Source of the DNA: Hygrocybe punicea
Lineage: Eukaryota; Basidiomycota; Agaricomycetes; Agaricales; Hygrophoraceae
Assembly: GCA_963556145.1 (NCBI GenBank)
Contig: OY744463.1
Coordinates: forward strand, 5,766,001-5,830,000
Length of the DNA: 64,000 bases
Direction of reading: 5' to 3'
The notes under the pieces: generated by a model
Databases searched by the model: none
Seen by the model: the letters and a program-made list of their open reading frames with translations, nothing else
What the model was told of the DNA's origin: nothing
Position numbers and translations under genes: made by a program
In this document: positions 10,904 through 22,738 of the stretch, one piece after another
Position numbering within the stretch: the stretch's first letter is position 1
Layout of the letters: every line of letters starts with the position of its first letter

Positions 10904-11104
10904 GTTTTAAAAATCAATCCTGTCAGCTTTCCTGCTGATATGAATAAAGGCATGATTTCAAATGGATTATTGTGTTTCTTCACACTCAATCTGATCCAGA
11001 CACTGGACTGCCACACTACCAAGTGGACCATGGAGCATCACTGACAATTCCTGTTTGTGTGTTTGAATCTTAACTAACTTGCATCATCATCATCACTCTT
11101 TTCC

Positions 11105-11353
11105 ATGCCAAAAAACAAGTTCAGAAGACACAAAGGAACGATGGTTGAGACAGTATATGTCAAAAAGACCACTTCTAGAGGTGAAGTCAAAATATTAGCC
11201 AAAAAGAAACTGAAATTCTCCTCTCTACAAGAGAATACACAACCAATGATTACAGAACAGATATATATACCAGAAGAAGAGCCAGAAGAACCTCAAGCTT
11301 TACAAACTTCAAAAGGAAAGGTATATTCAATTTCTGTTACATGTTCAAATTAA
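11105..11353 (+). CDS. Short basic ORF, possible KDZ-type transposase N-terminus
   Basis: An 82-codon frame starting MPKNKFRRHKGTMVE, lysine-rich then acidic (IPEEEPEEPQAL), ending shortly after a possible splice donor (GGAAAGGTATAT). N-termini of fungal KDZ transposases have a similar basic-then-acidic make-up, but I see no KDZ catalytic region downstream. This is a weak call. Confidence 0.25.
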   Translation: MPKNKFRRHKGTMVETVYVKKTTSRGEVKILAKKKLKFSSLQENTQPMITEQIYIPEEEPEEPQALQTSKGKVYSISVTCSN

Positions 11354-11359
11354 AGTCTA

Positions 11360-12180
11360 TTGAATCAAAATAACAGTCAGAATGATTATCTTCAAGAATG
11401 GAAGAACAGATGTACTTGGCCAAACTGATGGAGTTAAGCTCCACCAGTAAAGAGCTCATGCATCAAGTATCAGAAGTGTCTTGATTGTTAGCTTGGTAAA
11501 TGACTGCTTCAAAGATTGTTGTCTTCAGGTATACCAAGACAATCCCTGTCATAAAATCCAATATTGGACTGGCCAAGTTTTTGATCTTGCTGATCTGGGA
11601 GAGTTGGGACTCATGATGAATCTTGGACATGATGGAAATCTGTACCCCCAACACTGAACATCACAATGCTGGGAGAATGTAGAAGCCAAGGATGTGTAGG
11701 CTGATGAAGCTGACTATGTAATGGCAGAAGATGTGGATAATGTTTCTCCAACTAGGAGAACATCTGTGGCTTTTGTGGAGACCTCTGGAATTTATCAATG
11801 GAATGTTGATTGGTGCCAATGCTCAACTACAGCTCCTCATGACATACAGCTTTTGAACATCCAGCAACATCATAACCCTAACCACTACTGCATATACATT
11901 TCCGGTTCTTGATCAATTCTACATTGATGTGATGGAGTGCTAGACTCCTGCTTTCAACTTGTACTGAAAGCTTAGGAGATCGACAAACAACAATTACGCA
12001 CATTTGATACCAGTAAAAAGAAATTTCAAATTAAAATTCAAACATAAAGGAAATCTTGTCATAGGATCATTATTGTGAATTAATGTGTGTGTCAAGGCAA
12101 TGGAGAAACTTGCTTTGATCTGAAATGTGCTGGCTTGGCACATGACCCCACAATTGTCTACAAAGATGGTGGTCTTGCAG
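11360..12180. other. No gene seen
   Basis: Only short frames between the basic ORF and the right minisatellite array. Confidence 0.4.
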
Positions 12181-12184
12181 TTTT

Positions 12185-12835
12185 TTGTGGCCCGGGATAT
12201 ATCCTGACAATATTGGCCTGGACCATCCCAGCTGGGCCAGGATATATCTTGATAGCACCAACCTAGACCATCTCAATTGGTGCAGGATATATCTTGATGA
12301 CACCAGCCTAGACCATCTTAGTTGGGCCAGGATATATCCTGACAATGTCAGCCTGGACCATCCCAGCTGGGCCAGGATATATCCTGGGAACACCAGCCTG
12401 GACCATCTCAGTTGGCGCAGGATATATCCTGGGAACATCAGCCTGGACCATCTCAGTTGGCCCAGGATATATCCTGGGAACACCAGCCTGGACCATCTCA
12501 GTTGGCCCAGGATATATTCTGGGAACACCAGCCTGGACCATGTCAGTTGGGCCAGGATATATCCTGAGAACACCAGCCTGGACCATCTCAGTTGGCCCAA
12601 GATATATCCTGAGAACATCAGCCTGGACATGTCAATTGGGCCAGGATATATCCTGGGAACACCAGCCTGGACCATCTCAGTTGGCCCAAGATATATCCTG
12701 AGAACATCAGCCTGGACATGTCAATTGGGCCAGGATATATCCTGGGAACACCAGCCTGGACCATCTCAGTTGGCCCAGGATATATCCTGGAAACATCAGG
12801 CTGGACCATGTCAGTTGGGCCAGGATATATCTCAG
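12185..12835. repeat. 45-bp minisatellite, right end (inverted)
   Basis: About 14 units of the same 45-bp repeat as 6350-6760, in opposite orientation (core TGGACCATCTCAGTTGGCCC). It is longer than the left array. Confidence 0.85.
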
Positions 12836-12915
12836 CCTGATTCAGCTATCCCCAAGCCAGTTGGGCAATCTCATTTTCAGGCATCCCAAGTGAGTTGGTA
12901 ATATCTTGCTGAATC

Positions 12916-13385
12916 TGGTGACCCAGAGACTAGCGTATGTCCTACTACAAGCAGCAGGGGGCATAGCTAAGCTGCCCAGACCCGCGGTGAACATCCTGAG
13001 GGCCTCGGCATTTGTTCTAGAGGAGATAGGATTGGATGCGATGGCAAACGAGGCAGTGGCGAAAATAGACAGGAAAATAGACGAGATAGTACACCCAAAA
13101 CTGACCATGGCAGCCGAAACAATCGCAGCGGCAACAGAAGCCAGTGGCAAGCAGGAGGAGTCACTGCGGGGGGTGACGAACCAAATGACGGACACACTAA
13201 ACGATCTCCGAGCCAACTTAAACGAACTTACAACCCGCACGAAGAGCGCATTAGAGACGGTAGAGGCGGCCACCAAGATGGCAGAGGCAGCCACTAATCG
13301 GGAACAACCTGACACTGATAGCACACCCACCTTCGCATCGATCGTACGGACCACCACACAGATCCCACCGGAACACGCAGCGCCA
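12916..13385 (+). pseudogene. Tad-like LINE ORF1 (gag-like) fragment
   Basis: An open frame with RASAFVLEEIGLDAMANEA, a long helical/coiled-coil stretch and then TFASIVRTTTQIPPEHAA. This matches the layout I know for ORF1 of basidiomycete Tad-type LINEs: a helical region followed by a (T/Y)(F/Y)AS.. and PP.HAA motif. The frame passes into the RCE G-end at 13386, which truncates it. Base composition is more GC-rich than its surroundings. Confidence 0.55.
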
Positions 13386-13440
13386 CTTGGGGAAGTGGGC
13401 CATCGCCAGCGTGGCATGAACGAGTTCTTCTGGGCAGCCC

Positions 13441-15480
13441 TCTCTGAAACTTCTCAGTTGTCATTTTCAGATTGAGATACTTTATATTATAATGTTATCA
13501 ATATTAACATTAAATTTCCAACACTACTAGTACATGTAAGGAATGGGTTGCACAGATATGAGTGGTTAGACTCTGACGATACTTAGAGCTATGCTTAGAG
13601 TATCAAAACGGATGGAGGAAGTCTGGTGTATGGTGTAACCAATGTTCAACTATTCAGAACATTAGCATGCTAATTATATATACATGTAAGAATGGAATAA
13701 ACCAAATAGAATGGTACTGAATCAACCAAACAACAGACTAATCAGTCCAGACCGATGACAAAGAAGAAATGACTGAGACCAACATAACAATGTATGATAA
13801 TGAGATTACCATTTCCAACAGTATAGTATTCAATGGCACCATTGAACACAACAATTAAGGCTTGATACTGAAGTGTGTTGCAGATACTGATAGTGATACT
13901 GACTAAGCAATGACTAAGCAACTCATGCTGCTTTTGGTGATGCAGGCCTTGTTTTCACTATTTTGCTGCAATGCCCAACCAAATACCAGAAAATTTGCAG
14001 GACACTGTTGACATGTTACACTACAAATGCTACTGCAATGTCAAGGCTCAATATTAATTAAATTTTATAAATTTGTTGAAATCTGTACTATCTTTGGTAC
14101 CAGAGCTTTGTGAATTGTTATTCTGCTTATTCCTTATTTGTGTTGTAAAATGACTCATTGCAGGTACACAATAAATTATCAGTACTTTATTTAATGGAAG
14201 AAAAATGATGTTTCTGGTCATTTGGAAAAAAATGCCACACCAAAATATGCTTTCTTATTATAACTTACCTGTCTCCAAATTAACCATTTATCACTCTTAT
14301 TTACCTTCCATTATAGTTGCTGTATTCTAACTTCTGTATCCTGCCTTGCCAGCACCATGAATGATTTAAAGTAGAATACCAAGCATTTCCAGTGTTTTGT
14401 ATTTGATTTTTCTTGAGCAGAGATGTAGTCTAATCTCTTTGAAGTATAGATGTGAATTGTAGTATAGAACCTAGAGAAAACATCAAATATTTTAAAAATA
14501 TGAAATGTAAAGCTGCCCTTATGTTAAAGTCAACATACTGCAACTTGCTTGGTAACTTGTACAATGTGGGATGTTGACTATATCTTCACAATAATGGCAT
14601 ACAAAATTCTCAAAAAATCCCTAATGTTTTCTATTAGCCTCACACTACTACTACCTTTACTCCAGAGGGATTTTATTTAGAACAAATTAGGTGCCAAAAA
14701 TTCTTTGTCAAACCAAACAGCATAAGGTTTTCAGCAATTCATGGATTTGGTAAATTTGTCTTCATATACTACTCAATAAATTTCCAGGACTTTCCATATA
14801 TCTCTCCACATGATGTACAACAAGTCCTCCTGCAAAGGTAAAGCATTTTGAGTTCAACTGGACTCAGTATTAATTTACTGACAACATTTTATGAATATTC
14901 AACCATTATTCTAATTTAGCTGGAAATCCTTAGCCTTTGCAGGCAAGGTTGTAGCAGGATATGTGGAGAACCTCTTACAATTTTATAGGAATTTATTTAG
15001 TTGTATGCCATGCGCAGGGTGCAAAGTCTGAACCCCAGGTAAAAGCAATTATTTTTTAATTGTTTTTTTAATTATTTTGTTTCTGCAACACACACCAGTA
15101 TTGGGCCACAATTATTAATAACCTAAAATGCCACAGGTGGCCAATTTATCTTGAACAAAATCTGAGTAGACAGAAAGTGGCTCATATATTTAAACTCCCC
15201 TCTCATACTAATTTTCAAGGGAATCCAGTAATATTTGAATGTTTTATGATCAAAACATTGGTGTTCAAAGGAGTAAACAGATGGGTGAATATTAACTTGC
15301 TAATTTTATTGATACTCCTGAATAAATAAAAAATTCATACCCAGATAGGTTCAGATAATGCACAGAAGGAATTAGAATATCTTTTAGCAGTAGAAATTGG
15401 TACAGAATCAGGGTGTTCAAAGGACTGGTAGTGTTCGAAGGAGCCATTGAACACTGGAAACCACCAGTTGAAACTTGCAA
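13441..15480. other. AT-rich stretch, no gene seen
   Basis: About 2 kb inside the variant RCE with only short frames and no recognisable motif. Confidence 0.5.
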
Positions 15481-15811
15481 AATGCTAATACCACCTCAAC
15501 CTCACATGATACATAGCTAATTAGCTTGATAGTTAGTAATCTCGCACACTGCCAATAATTCCTCAAATATATACCTTTTAGAGTACAAGTTATTTAGATA
15601 CTTATCTAAGTCGCAGACATTACATCGGATGTTTCCGACGTTGCACATGAAGGTTTGTTGACAACACCATCAAGGGCGGCTATCACCGGCGCTCATAATC
15701 CTGATGCGCATTGGCATTGCCACCCACGATGAGCTCAAACTTGTACTATATATTGATGAAAATTATATATTTTTGTGGCACACTTTTGATATACAGGTTA
15801 GATATATGTTA

Positions 15812-16210
15812 CAGCTGTTTGCATAAAGCATGACAGTAACTGGGCTTTTTTGAATCAATTGAGAAATGTGGACTTAGTAGAATTTTCAATGCTGTTCCAT
15901 GATTCTCATGAAGTACTGCATGGAATAATATGGTTATAGAGGGAAAGTTGTATTATTTTTGAAGAGGCCCTGTAATTACATTTGGACAATATTCACTGTG
16001 TAGTAAGTTGTGGATGAAATAAAAGATAGACTAGTACTTTTTGACACCCAAAATGATTTTGTCAAATTATGGCATCAAATGAACTCCTATGAGGAAGATT
16101 GTAGGGAGAAAGTTGTTCATTTTTTCAAGGGCTGGAAGTACATATACCATGTTTTTCTTTATTTTTATCTTTTCAGCCTATAATTATGATTCTTGTGGTA
16201 TTTTAAGTCT
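15812..16210. repeat. Single arm of a Tc1-type foldback MITE
   Basis: Begins TA-CAGCTGTTTGCA and contains ATGTGGACTTAGTAGAATTT, matching the T2 inverted repeat, then ATGGTTATAGAGGGAAAGTT as in 27018-28845. It also provides an uninterrupted version of the site where RCE-3 inserted (about 16045-16065). Confidence 0.6.
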
Positions 16211-17179
16211 AATGTCATTCTCAGCACTATTCTCACTCACTTGTTAGACACACTCCTCCTGTACTTGTACCAACTCTTTGTACATACTTTAATATACCAT
16301 GGGATGTGTCCTGATTTTCTCCAGCCCCTCAAATTCATCCCAGGTGTCCCAAGTCCCCATTGAATGTCCATATGACCCATGCCAATAACACTATTCATTC
16401 GTGCATAGCACTGGCTCCTCTGTAATTGATACCCCAAATAAATTTTCACAAGGTCCCTATATCTAGGTAAAGGTCTTGTGAATTTTCTATAATTTATAAA
16501 CAGCTGTAGTTCACAGTAGAAATTTATTTGCATTGGAAATCGCATGAATTCACATGTTTTGAATGAATAACTTGATCTACAGGTTTGAAAAATTAATCAT
16601 TTGGCTTGGTTGTTCTTTTGAAGGCAGTCAAACATATATAGATCATGTATTGTAGACTCTAGGGAAGTAGCTAATGGCCTACAGCCCAGAATTTTGCTCC
16701 CAAGCGCATCAGCCACAGCATTCAGCAGAATCCGAATAGCGGTTCAACATCCGCTTTTGGAAGTTTACATGCCAGTGCTCAATCTTGTTGTTGACAATGA
16801 CGCCGTGCTCCCTCTGTGCGTCCCTGTGTACAGTCATACCAAGGTATGTGTTTGTAACTTATTTTATTGCTATTGTATGAGCTCACAACATGATTTGTCC
16901 AGGGAACTGCACCCACCCCATCAAATGTCAACACCCATACCACACCCACACAAATCCATGCACCCCGCCAATGCCCTGCTGGCTAACGGCGGAATCCAGG
17001 GACTGTGACAAATACAGGATACAGCAGGGGGTGGTGTGCCCACCCTCACTGCCAATGTATGTATGTTTTTTCTTTCTTTTTTTCGTGTCTTTTACTTACT
17101 AACCACAGTCGTGCACACACCCATGGCTCCTTGCCACAATGGCACCCACGCACACACGCCAGGCCACTGTAGGGCACAA

Positions 17180-17605
17180 TGGGACAAGATGGCCACAGCA
17201 GGAGCAGGAGCAGCTACAACAAGGACCACAGAAGCAACAATGGCAGCAACAACAACAGCAACAGCAACAGCTGCCGTTGCAGCAGGGCCCAACAGTTGCA
17301 ATGGCAGCAGCAGTGGCAAAGACAGCAACAGCGGCAATGACAGCAGCAGCAGCAACAATAGCAGCAGCAGCAGCAGAAATGGCCCCAACAACAGCAGAAA
17401 TGGCCCCAACAACAGCAGCAGCAGCAGTGGCAGGGGGAGCAGCAGCAGTTGGCAGCGGGAATGACAGCGACAGCACCAGCAGCAGCGATGTGACAGTGAT
17501 GGCAGCAACAGCAGCAATGGTGATGGCGACGGCAGCAGCAGTGGCGACGGTGACAGCAGTGGCAGTGGTGACAGCAATGGCAGTGGCATAGCAGTGGCAA
17601 TGACC
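17180..17605. repeat. CAG/CAA trinucleotide-rich microsatellite
   Basis: Imperfect runs of CAGCAACAGCAGCAG and variants. The long frames on both strands (poly-Gln, Ala, Leu or Cys) come from the repeat. Confidence 0.85.
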
Positions 17606-18109
17606 TCTACAGGCACCATGCTGCTTCATTGAGCATGCGGCGGTGGCGGGGATGATATTATATACTTATCATAAGGTAGCTTAACACATTTCTACCCTGT
17701 ATGCAAAAAGTGCACCCTGAAAACATGAAAATTTCATTGACAAATGGTACAAGTTTGAGCTCATTGTGGGCGGCGATGCCAATGCGCATCGGGATTGTGA
17801 GCACCGGTGATAGCTGCCCTTAATGGCATTGTCAACGAACCTTCATGTGCAACATCAGAAACATCTGATGTAACATCTGCAACTTAGATAAGTATCTAAA
17901 TAACTTGTACTTTAAAAGGTATATATTTGAGGAATTATTGGCAGTGTGCAAGATTACTAACTATCAAGGTAATGGGCAAGCTAATTAGCTATGTATCACG
18001 TGAGGTCAAGATGGCTAATACTGCAATATTTCAAATAATAAATACAATAATAATAGTCAATTAATAATACTGATATACCGTCAATATTTGTGAATAAGCA
18101 AATAGAAAA

Positions 18110-19330
18110 ATTAATTGAACTTGAAAAATGGGAACCAGGCGCACTGGGCCAATTCCAACCCGGCATGGCCAAAAACTGAGCAAACAGGGTGGGTGGTTGG
18201 GTGCATGGCAGCGACGCGCAACAATTAAGACCCTACTACTGCTTGTGCTTGATGGGAACGAGGCGCCGTGGGCCTGTGTTAGCCGTCTATGGCCAAAAAC
18301 CGGTGTAAAAAATAGGGGGATGGGTGCTTGAGTCCGGAGGTGCTTGGGCACTGGCCGACAACGGGTGAGACTGGGACCCCCCGACGCCTCGTTTTCTATG
18401 CGAACGAGGCGTGGGGTGCATATACGAGCTGGAGCTGGTTGAAACCAGCGCGTGGTGGCGTGTCCCGGGTGTAAAAAGTTCCGGGGTGGCACTTGGGCAC
18501 TGGGCGGAGATAGGTGGGACTGGGAGCCGCCGAAGTCTCGTTTTCTACGCGAACGAGGTGTGAGGGGCGTATACGAGTTGGGGCTGGTCGAAAACGGCAT
18601 GGGGTGGCGTGTCCTGGGTGTAAAAGGGTCTGGGGGGTGATGCTTGGCACATAGTGGCGATGCGAGGGATTGGGGACCCATGGCTGCTCGATTTCAACGG
18701 GAATGACGCGCCGTGGGTGTTTTCCAGCCGGGCGTGGCCAAGAACCGCGAGGGGAGGCGAGTTTGGGGTGGAAAAAGAGGGGGTGGTGGTTGGGGCACAT
18801 AGCGGCAAGGCGGGGATTAAGGGCCTCACGGCCACCCATTTTCCACGGAAACGACGCGCCGTGGGTGTTTTCCAGCCGGGCGTGGCCAAGAACTGTGAGG
18901 GGAGGCGTGTTTGGGGTGTAAAAAAGAGGGGGTGAGTGGTTGGGCACAAATGGCGGCAGCGCGAGGGTTCAGGGCCTGCGGCCACTCGTTTTCAACGGGA
19001 ACGATGCGCCGTGGGTGTATTCCAACCGGGTGTGGCCAAAAACCGTGTGGGAGGGTGTGTTTCGGGTGTAAAAAAACTGGGTGTTGTGGTGGGGGCACAG
19101 ATGGCGGCAGCGCGAGCTCCTGAGACCCCCCGACCCCCCGTTTTCAACGTGAACGAGGTGCGGGGGGCATACACGAGCCGGGGGTGGTCGAAAACAAGCG
19201 GGGTGGGGTGGACTGACGGGCGGAAACAGGGGGGTGGGGTGGTTGGGCAGATGGCGGGATTGCAAGGTCCTGAGACCCCCCGGCCCCTCATTTTCAACGC
19301 GGATGAGATGCGGGGGATGCAGACATCATT
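18110..19330. repeat. 150-bp GC-rich satellite, about eight units
   Basis: The block CGTGGGTGTTTTCCAGCC and its variants recur at about 18260, 18412, 18562, 18712, 18858, 19009, 19160 and 19308. A related three-unit array lies at 47325-47770. The ORFs here are shadows of the repeat. Confidence 0.8.
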
Positions 19331-20400
19331 ATTAGACCATACAAATAAAACTACGTGCTTACCTTTCTGTACACCACCCCCCCCGACGATCTTGCTGTTG
19401 AGCAACTGAAGGTTTTGCACTTATCTGAGCTCGAATGGTCTGACTGTGCATTTCAGACTCCGCTCGAATTTCAGCCACAAGTCCGGACCACCCTTGCTTG
19501 TTTGCATCTTAGAAATTCAGATATGACATTTCACAGCTGCTTTCAGTGGACAAAGGTGTACCATACATACAAGAGAATATAGCTAGAAATTACCACATTT
19601 TACTTTGCAGTTTTACACCAGTTATTGTATCTATACTCATTTCCTTTGCATAAACCAGCTCACAGGTGGTCCAAATTATGTCAGATCCACTCCATAATTT
19701 TTTTCCAGCAGGACAGTCCCCATGACATGCTCCTTGTCAAATCTGGTGACAGTCTATCCAGTGTGCAAGTCAATAGAGGCTCTGAATTCTGGAATGAAAC
19801 CAGTCAAACGGGATTTTGAACTCAGTTGCCATATTGGGACACAATTTTCGCTCAGTCCCTGAGATGAATGAATGAATCACCAAACAGACTGGAAACCCGG
19901 TGTATAAGAACGAGTTTTCCATAAATGGAAGAACTCGTAAATGGGTATATATATCATCTAATAACTATATGCCGCAGTTCTATGAGGAGAAGAGCAAGAA
20001 AATCAAGCAGAATATCAAAGAAGCAAAGGCGAAGGCAGCGGCTGTAGCAAGATCAGCAGCAACCTCCTAAAGGGAACCGTTAGCAGGGTGGGGAGTGGGA
20101 AATGATTGGGGAGAATGGCAAATGGGCAGGGGGATGGGGAATGGCCGCAGTGGGCAGAGAACAAGCAGGGGGGAACAGGTGGGGAACAAGCAGGGAACAA
20201 GCAACGACCTAGCAAAGTTCGGACTGTATTCTACTGTATTCTACTCGATCGAAATGTTTTCAAATCGCAGTCAAGATGTTTTTTAAAGGATCTAACTGGC
20301 AAATTTTCGAGCAGGAGTGCAACTTTCCTTTTAAAAATTCAAGTTATATTTTGAAAGATTTTACATGACTTAAACGGATCTAAAACCACGGACTTCTCAC
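19331..20400. other. No gene seen; variant RCE H-end at 19909-19940
   Basis: Unique-looking sequence with only short frames. The only structured feature is the hairpin that ends the variant RCE. Confidence 0.4.
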
Positions 20401-20404
20401 TGGG

Positions 20405-21125
20405 GATTATCTTCAATTTGTGGAAAGACAATCATGTAGAGTGGTCCACAATATTCACACATGAATGATCATTTGAGCAATTGTCTCATGGTTTTTCCGA
20501 GGTGTTGCACAAGAATATGGCATTTGAACAGCTAAGAGATCACCTTAGAACTGTACTACATAACATGAATCCTACAGACTTTCCTAGAGGAACAATGGGC
20601 ATCAGTGTTGCAAATCTGGCTTTGGAGTTGTTTAAAGTCAATGACATTGTAGCTTCTTCTCAACATGAATGTTCTCAATGTGACTTTGCAGAAGAACCCA
20701 TTGATGACAGACTAGGCTATGTGTTACATGCTGATGACACCATTAAACACTCTACCATGAATTGGGTTGATACCTTGTCACAGAAAACCAATAGAAGATG
20801 TCCTGATTGCAACAGCAGAATGACACAACTTGTATTTTATAATGAAGCACCACATATTCTTATTCTAGAGTATCCATTTAAAAACATTGAAACCAGTCAT
20901 AGATTAGAATTTGTTTCAGAGACTGACACAAAGACATTAGAACTTAGAGGCATTGTATATCATGGCCAATATCATTTCACATCACGTATTATTACTGCAC
21001 AGAAACAAGTATGATATCATGATGGGATGATTACAGGCAACGCTTGCTCCAGAGACACTGACCTTACATAACTTTCAGACCATGATATCAGACACTGTAA
21101 AAATAGAAACCTAGTATTAGCTATT
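20405..21125 (+). pseudogene. Helitron USP-like protease domain, 3' gene fragment
   Basis: Encodes the C-terminal part of a Helitron protein closely similar to copy A (34427-35283): FEQLRDHLRT, GTMGISVANLALELF, then the zinc-finger pairs CSQC and CPDC, then ILEYPFKNIETSHRLEF and GIVYHGQYHFTSR. The nucleophile region is missing at the 5' break. An in-frame TGA (21013-21015) replaces the Trp seen in other copies (KVW, then YHDG). An RCE G-end lies downstream at 21550, so this is the 3' end of an autonomous element in plus orientation. Confidence 0.7.
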
Positions 21126-21159
21126 TATGCTCAGAGTCTTTGAGCATCCTCCTTGAGGT

Positions 21160-21550
21160 CAAGCATGGCTGTCTTCATGTGTTCATCTGTTGTGTAGCAT
21201 TCAAGATCATGGAGAAGTAGGGTTGAGCAAATGTAAGTTAATTGTCAGCACACTGTTTGGGGGGCAGTTGCGTTTGGCAGTTGACCTGTTGCTCCCTGAG
21301 CAATTGCTTCATGGCTGAGAGTGTTGCATGATGGTGCAACATAGGGGAGATGGCAGGTAGGGAGGAGGTTGATGAAGACTCAAGACATGCTATGTAGATT
21401 TCTTTTATGCTAATTTATATGTTGCAGAGGTGGGAGGTGGGCTTATTAGATGTAACATGCTTTATGAATTTTTCTTAATTCAGCAAAGAAGTGGGGAGGG
21501 GGAAAAAAGAACTCGTTCATGCCATGCACAGTACTGGCCCACTAAACAAG
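21160..21550 (+). mobile_element. 3' end (G-end) of an autonomous RCE
   Basis: Shares its body with RCE-4 (CTGTCTTCATG..ATCTGTTGTG) and ends AAAAGAACTCGTTCATGCCA, then the hairpin, then CTAAACAAG at 21550. It follows the USP-like fragment directly, which places the G-end at the 3' side of the Helitron gene. Confidence 0.7.
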
Positions 21551-21574
21551 TTAACTGATAAAATCCGAAGCCGG

Positions 21575-22620
21575 AGACCTGTTAGCAAGTCACAATGAGA
21601 CAGAACAACACGTACGCAGCAGGTTTTGCAATCATAGTAATGCTATCATTGTGGTTCTGATCCAGCTCCGATGAAAAAATGGCCTGCATCAGCAACATAT
21701 CATCAGGATCATCATGCGTGTATCTGCCATCATCGAGAAGGCCTCTATCAAAAAATTCACAACAAAGGCCACCATTGCATTTGTGTGTGGACCGCCATAC
21801 AGCAAAACCATCTAACAGGGTGAGATTTATGGCTTGTTGCGAGCTTCCATTTGTTCCTTTTCCCCACAAGTCTTGGTCCTAGGCAATGTCAATGTCTACT
21901 AGTACATGCCAGTGCAAATAAGGGTAATCATACCTCAGACTTCAAGATAGCATCAAGGGCCTTCGGACCACCACCCTTTTTCATGACAGGATTATGATAC
22001 AGAGAGATCATCACTCAAGTCTATGACAAACGCAGTGTCAACATCTGTGACTGGATAGTGGCTCGGCACATGGTCAAAGTTGATAACAGCGTCCACCTTC
22101 ATCTTTCTTGTCACAATAATCTTTGAGTCTTCACCCACTACTTGCTGACCTTTCTCCTTCTTGTCTGCTTCACCTGTCTCCCAGCATCTTCCAATTTAAC
22201 TAAAGCAACTGGTGCCTGGTTCTCAATTTTGGGTTGGATATCATCATCAGAATCAATCAAAATGACCTCGGTATGTTTTCCTTTCTTTTGGGGCCTCACG
22301 TTAACTTGGACCTCTTGGCGATCTGTCTCGAGCATTTCAGACACTTCTGCGGTGCGTTTTTTATGGCCAACCACAGCAAACGGTGTTTCTAGACCAGCTG
22401 CAATGGGTGACGAATCTGTGGAGAATCTTTTTGAAGGGTGCATGTAAGTTCCCCATTCATTCAGGTTCAAGTGGCGACTCTCCACAACGTCCTCATCGTC
22501 TTCGTCGCTGTGCGCCTGGTCCACCACCGCTGGTTTTGACGTTCGAGGCCGTTGGTTGAAAAAGTCGGGCGTGCTCCTGCACGGCTTTGAGGACGTCTGG
22601 GGTGGTGGTCTCTGCGCCAA
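21575..22620 (-). pseudogene. Agaricomycete repeat-family gene, 3' end lost
   Basis: Begins at 22620 with a disordered acidic N-terminus (QAHSDEDDEDVVESRHLNLN, then EVILIDSDDD). After a stop or frame change near 22138 it continues VDAVINFDHVPSHYPVTDVD. An intron follows (about 21881-21936), and then GKGTNGSSQQAINLTLLDGF with a cysteine motif THKCNGGLCCEFF. I know this layout as the N-terminal part of a large multicopy protein family in mushroom genomes, but I cannot assign a function. The C-terminus is missing where the RCE 3' end abuts at 21551. Confidence 0.45.
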
Positions 22621-22738
22621 TCATCGCCGTCGTTGTCCTCCTCCTCGTTTCCGTTGTTGTTGAGGCGGTGGGGAGTGGGAGCGCAGTGGAATGGGGGATG
22701 GTGGTGGTAAAAGCCTAAAAGGCGTGTGACTATTATAT

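Larger units (their letters stand above)
6270..12909. mobile_element. 6.6-kb element with minisatellite inverted ends
   Basis: Both ends carry ATTCAGCAAGATATTACC, followed by about 100 bp of shared unique sequence and then a 45-bp tandem array, in opposite orientations (6270-6760 and 12185-12909). The interior holds a 50-bp minisatellite, a foldback repeat and a few possible genes. No clear target duplication is seen: an RCE lies to the left and a LINE fragment to the right. I cannot assign a superfamily. Confidence 0.55.
15492..18013. mobile_element. hAT-like non-autonomous element with 260-bp inverted repeats
   Basis: Flanked by a perfect 8-bp target duplication GCTAATAC (15484-15491 and 18014-18021). 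The inverted repeats are 15492-15755 and about 17745-18013, outer ends CACCTCAACCTCAC / GTGAGGTCAAGATG. 8-bp duplications are typical of hAT elements. No transposase is visible; the interior holds a MITE arm and a CAG-rich microsatellite. Confidence 0.65.
13386..19940 (-). mobile_element. Variant RCE ends bounding 6.5 kb
   Basis: The left G-end is a variant (CTTGGGGAAGTGGGCCATCG, then GAACGAGTTCTTCTGGG). The right H-end is a variant hairpin (AAGAACGAGTTTTCCATAAA, then TGGAAGAACTCGTAA). The two variants match each other (TTCTTCTGG with GGAAGAAC), so they may be one element, but the interior is a mosaic of other repeats and the link is inference. Confidence 0.45.

Noticed and set aside
6270..12909. 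Target duplication for the 6.6-kb element
   Set aside because: Flanks are an RCE on the left and a LINE fragment on the right with no matching bases, so no simple insertion can be shown.
17036..17629. Poly-Gln/Ala/Leu/Cys frames
   Set aside because: Trinucleotide CAG/CAA microsatellite read in all frames; no support for coding.
18061..19420. Several 60-200-codon frames on both strands
   Set aside because: Shadows of the 150-bp GC-rich satellite.
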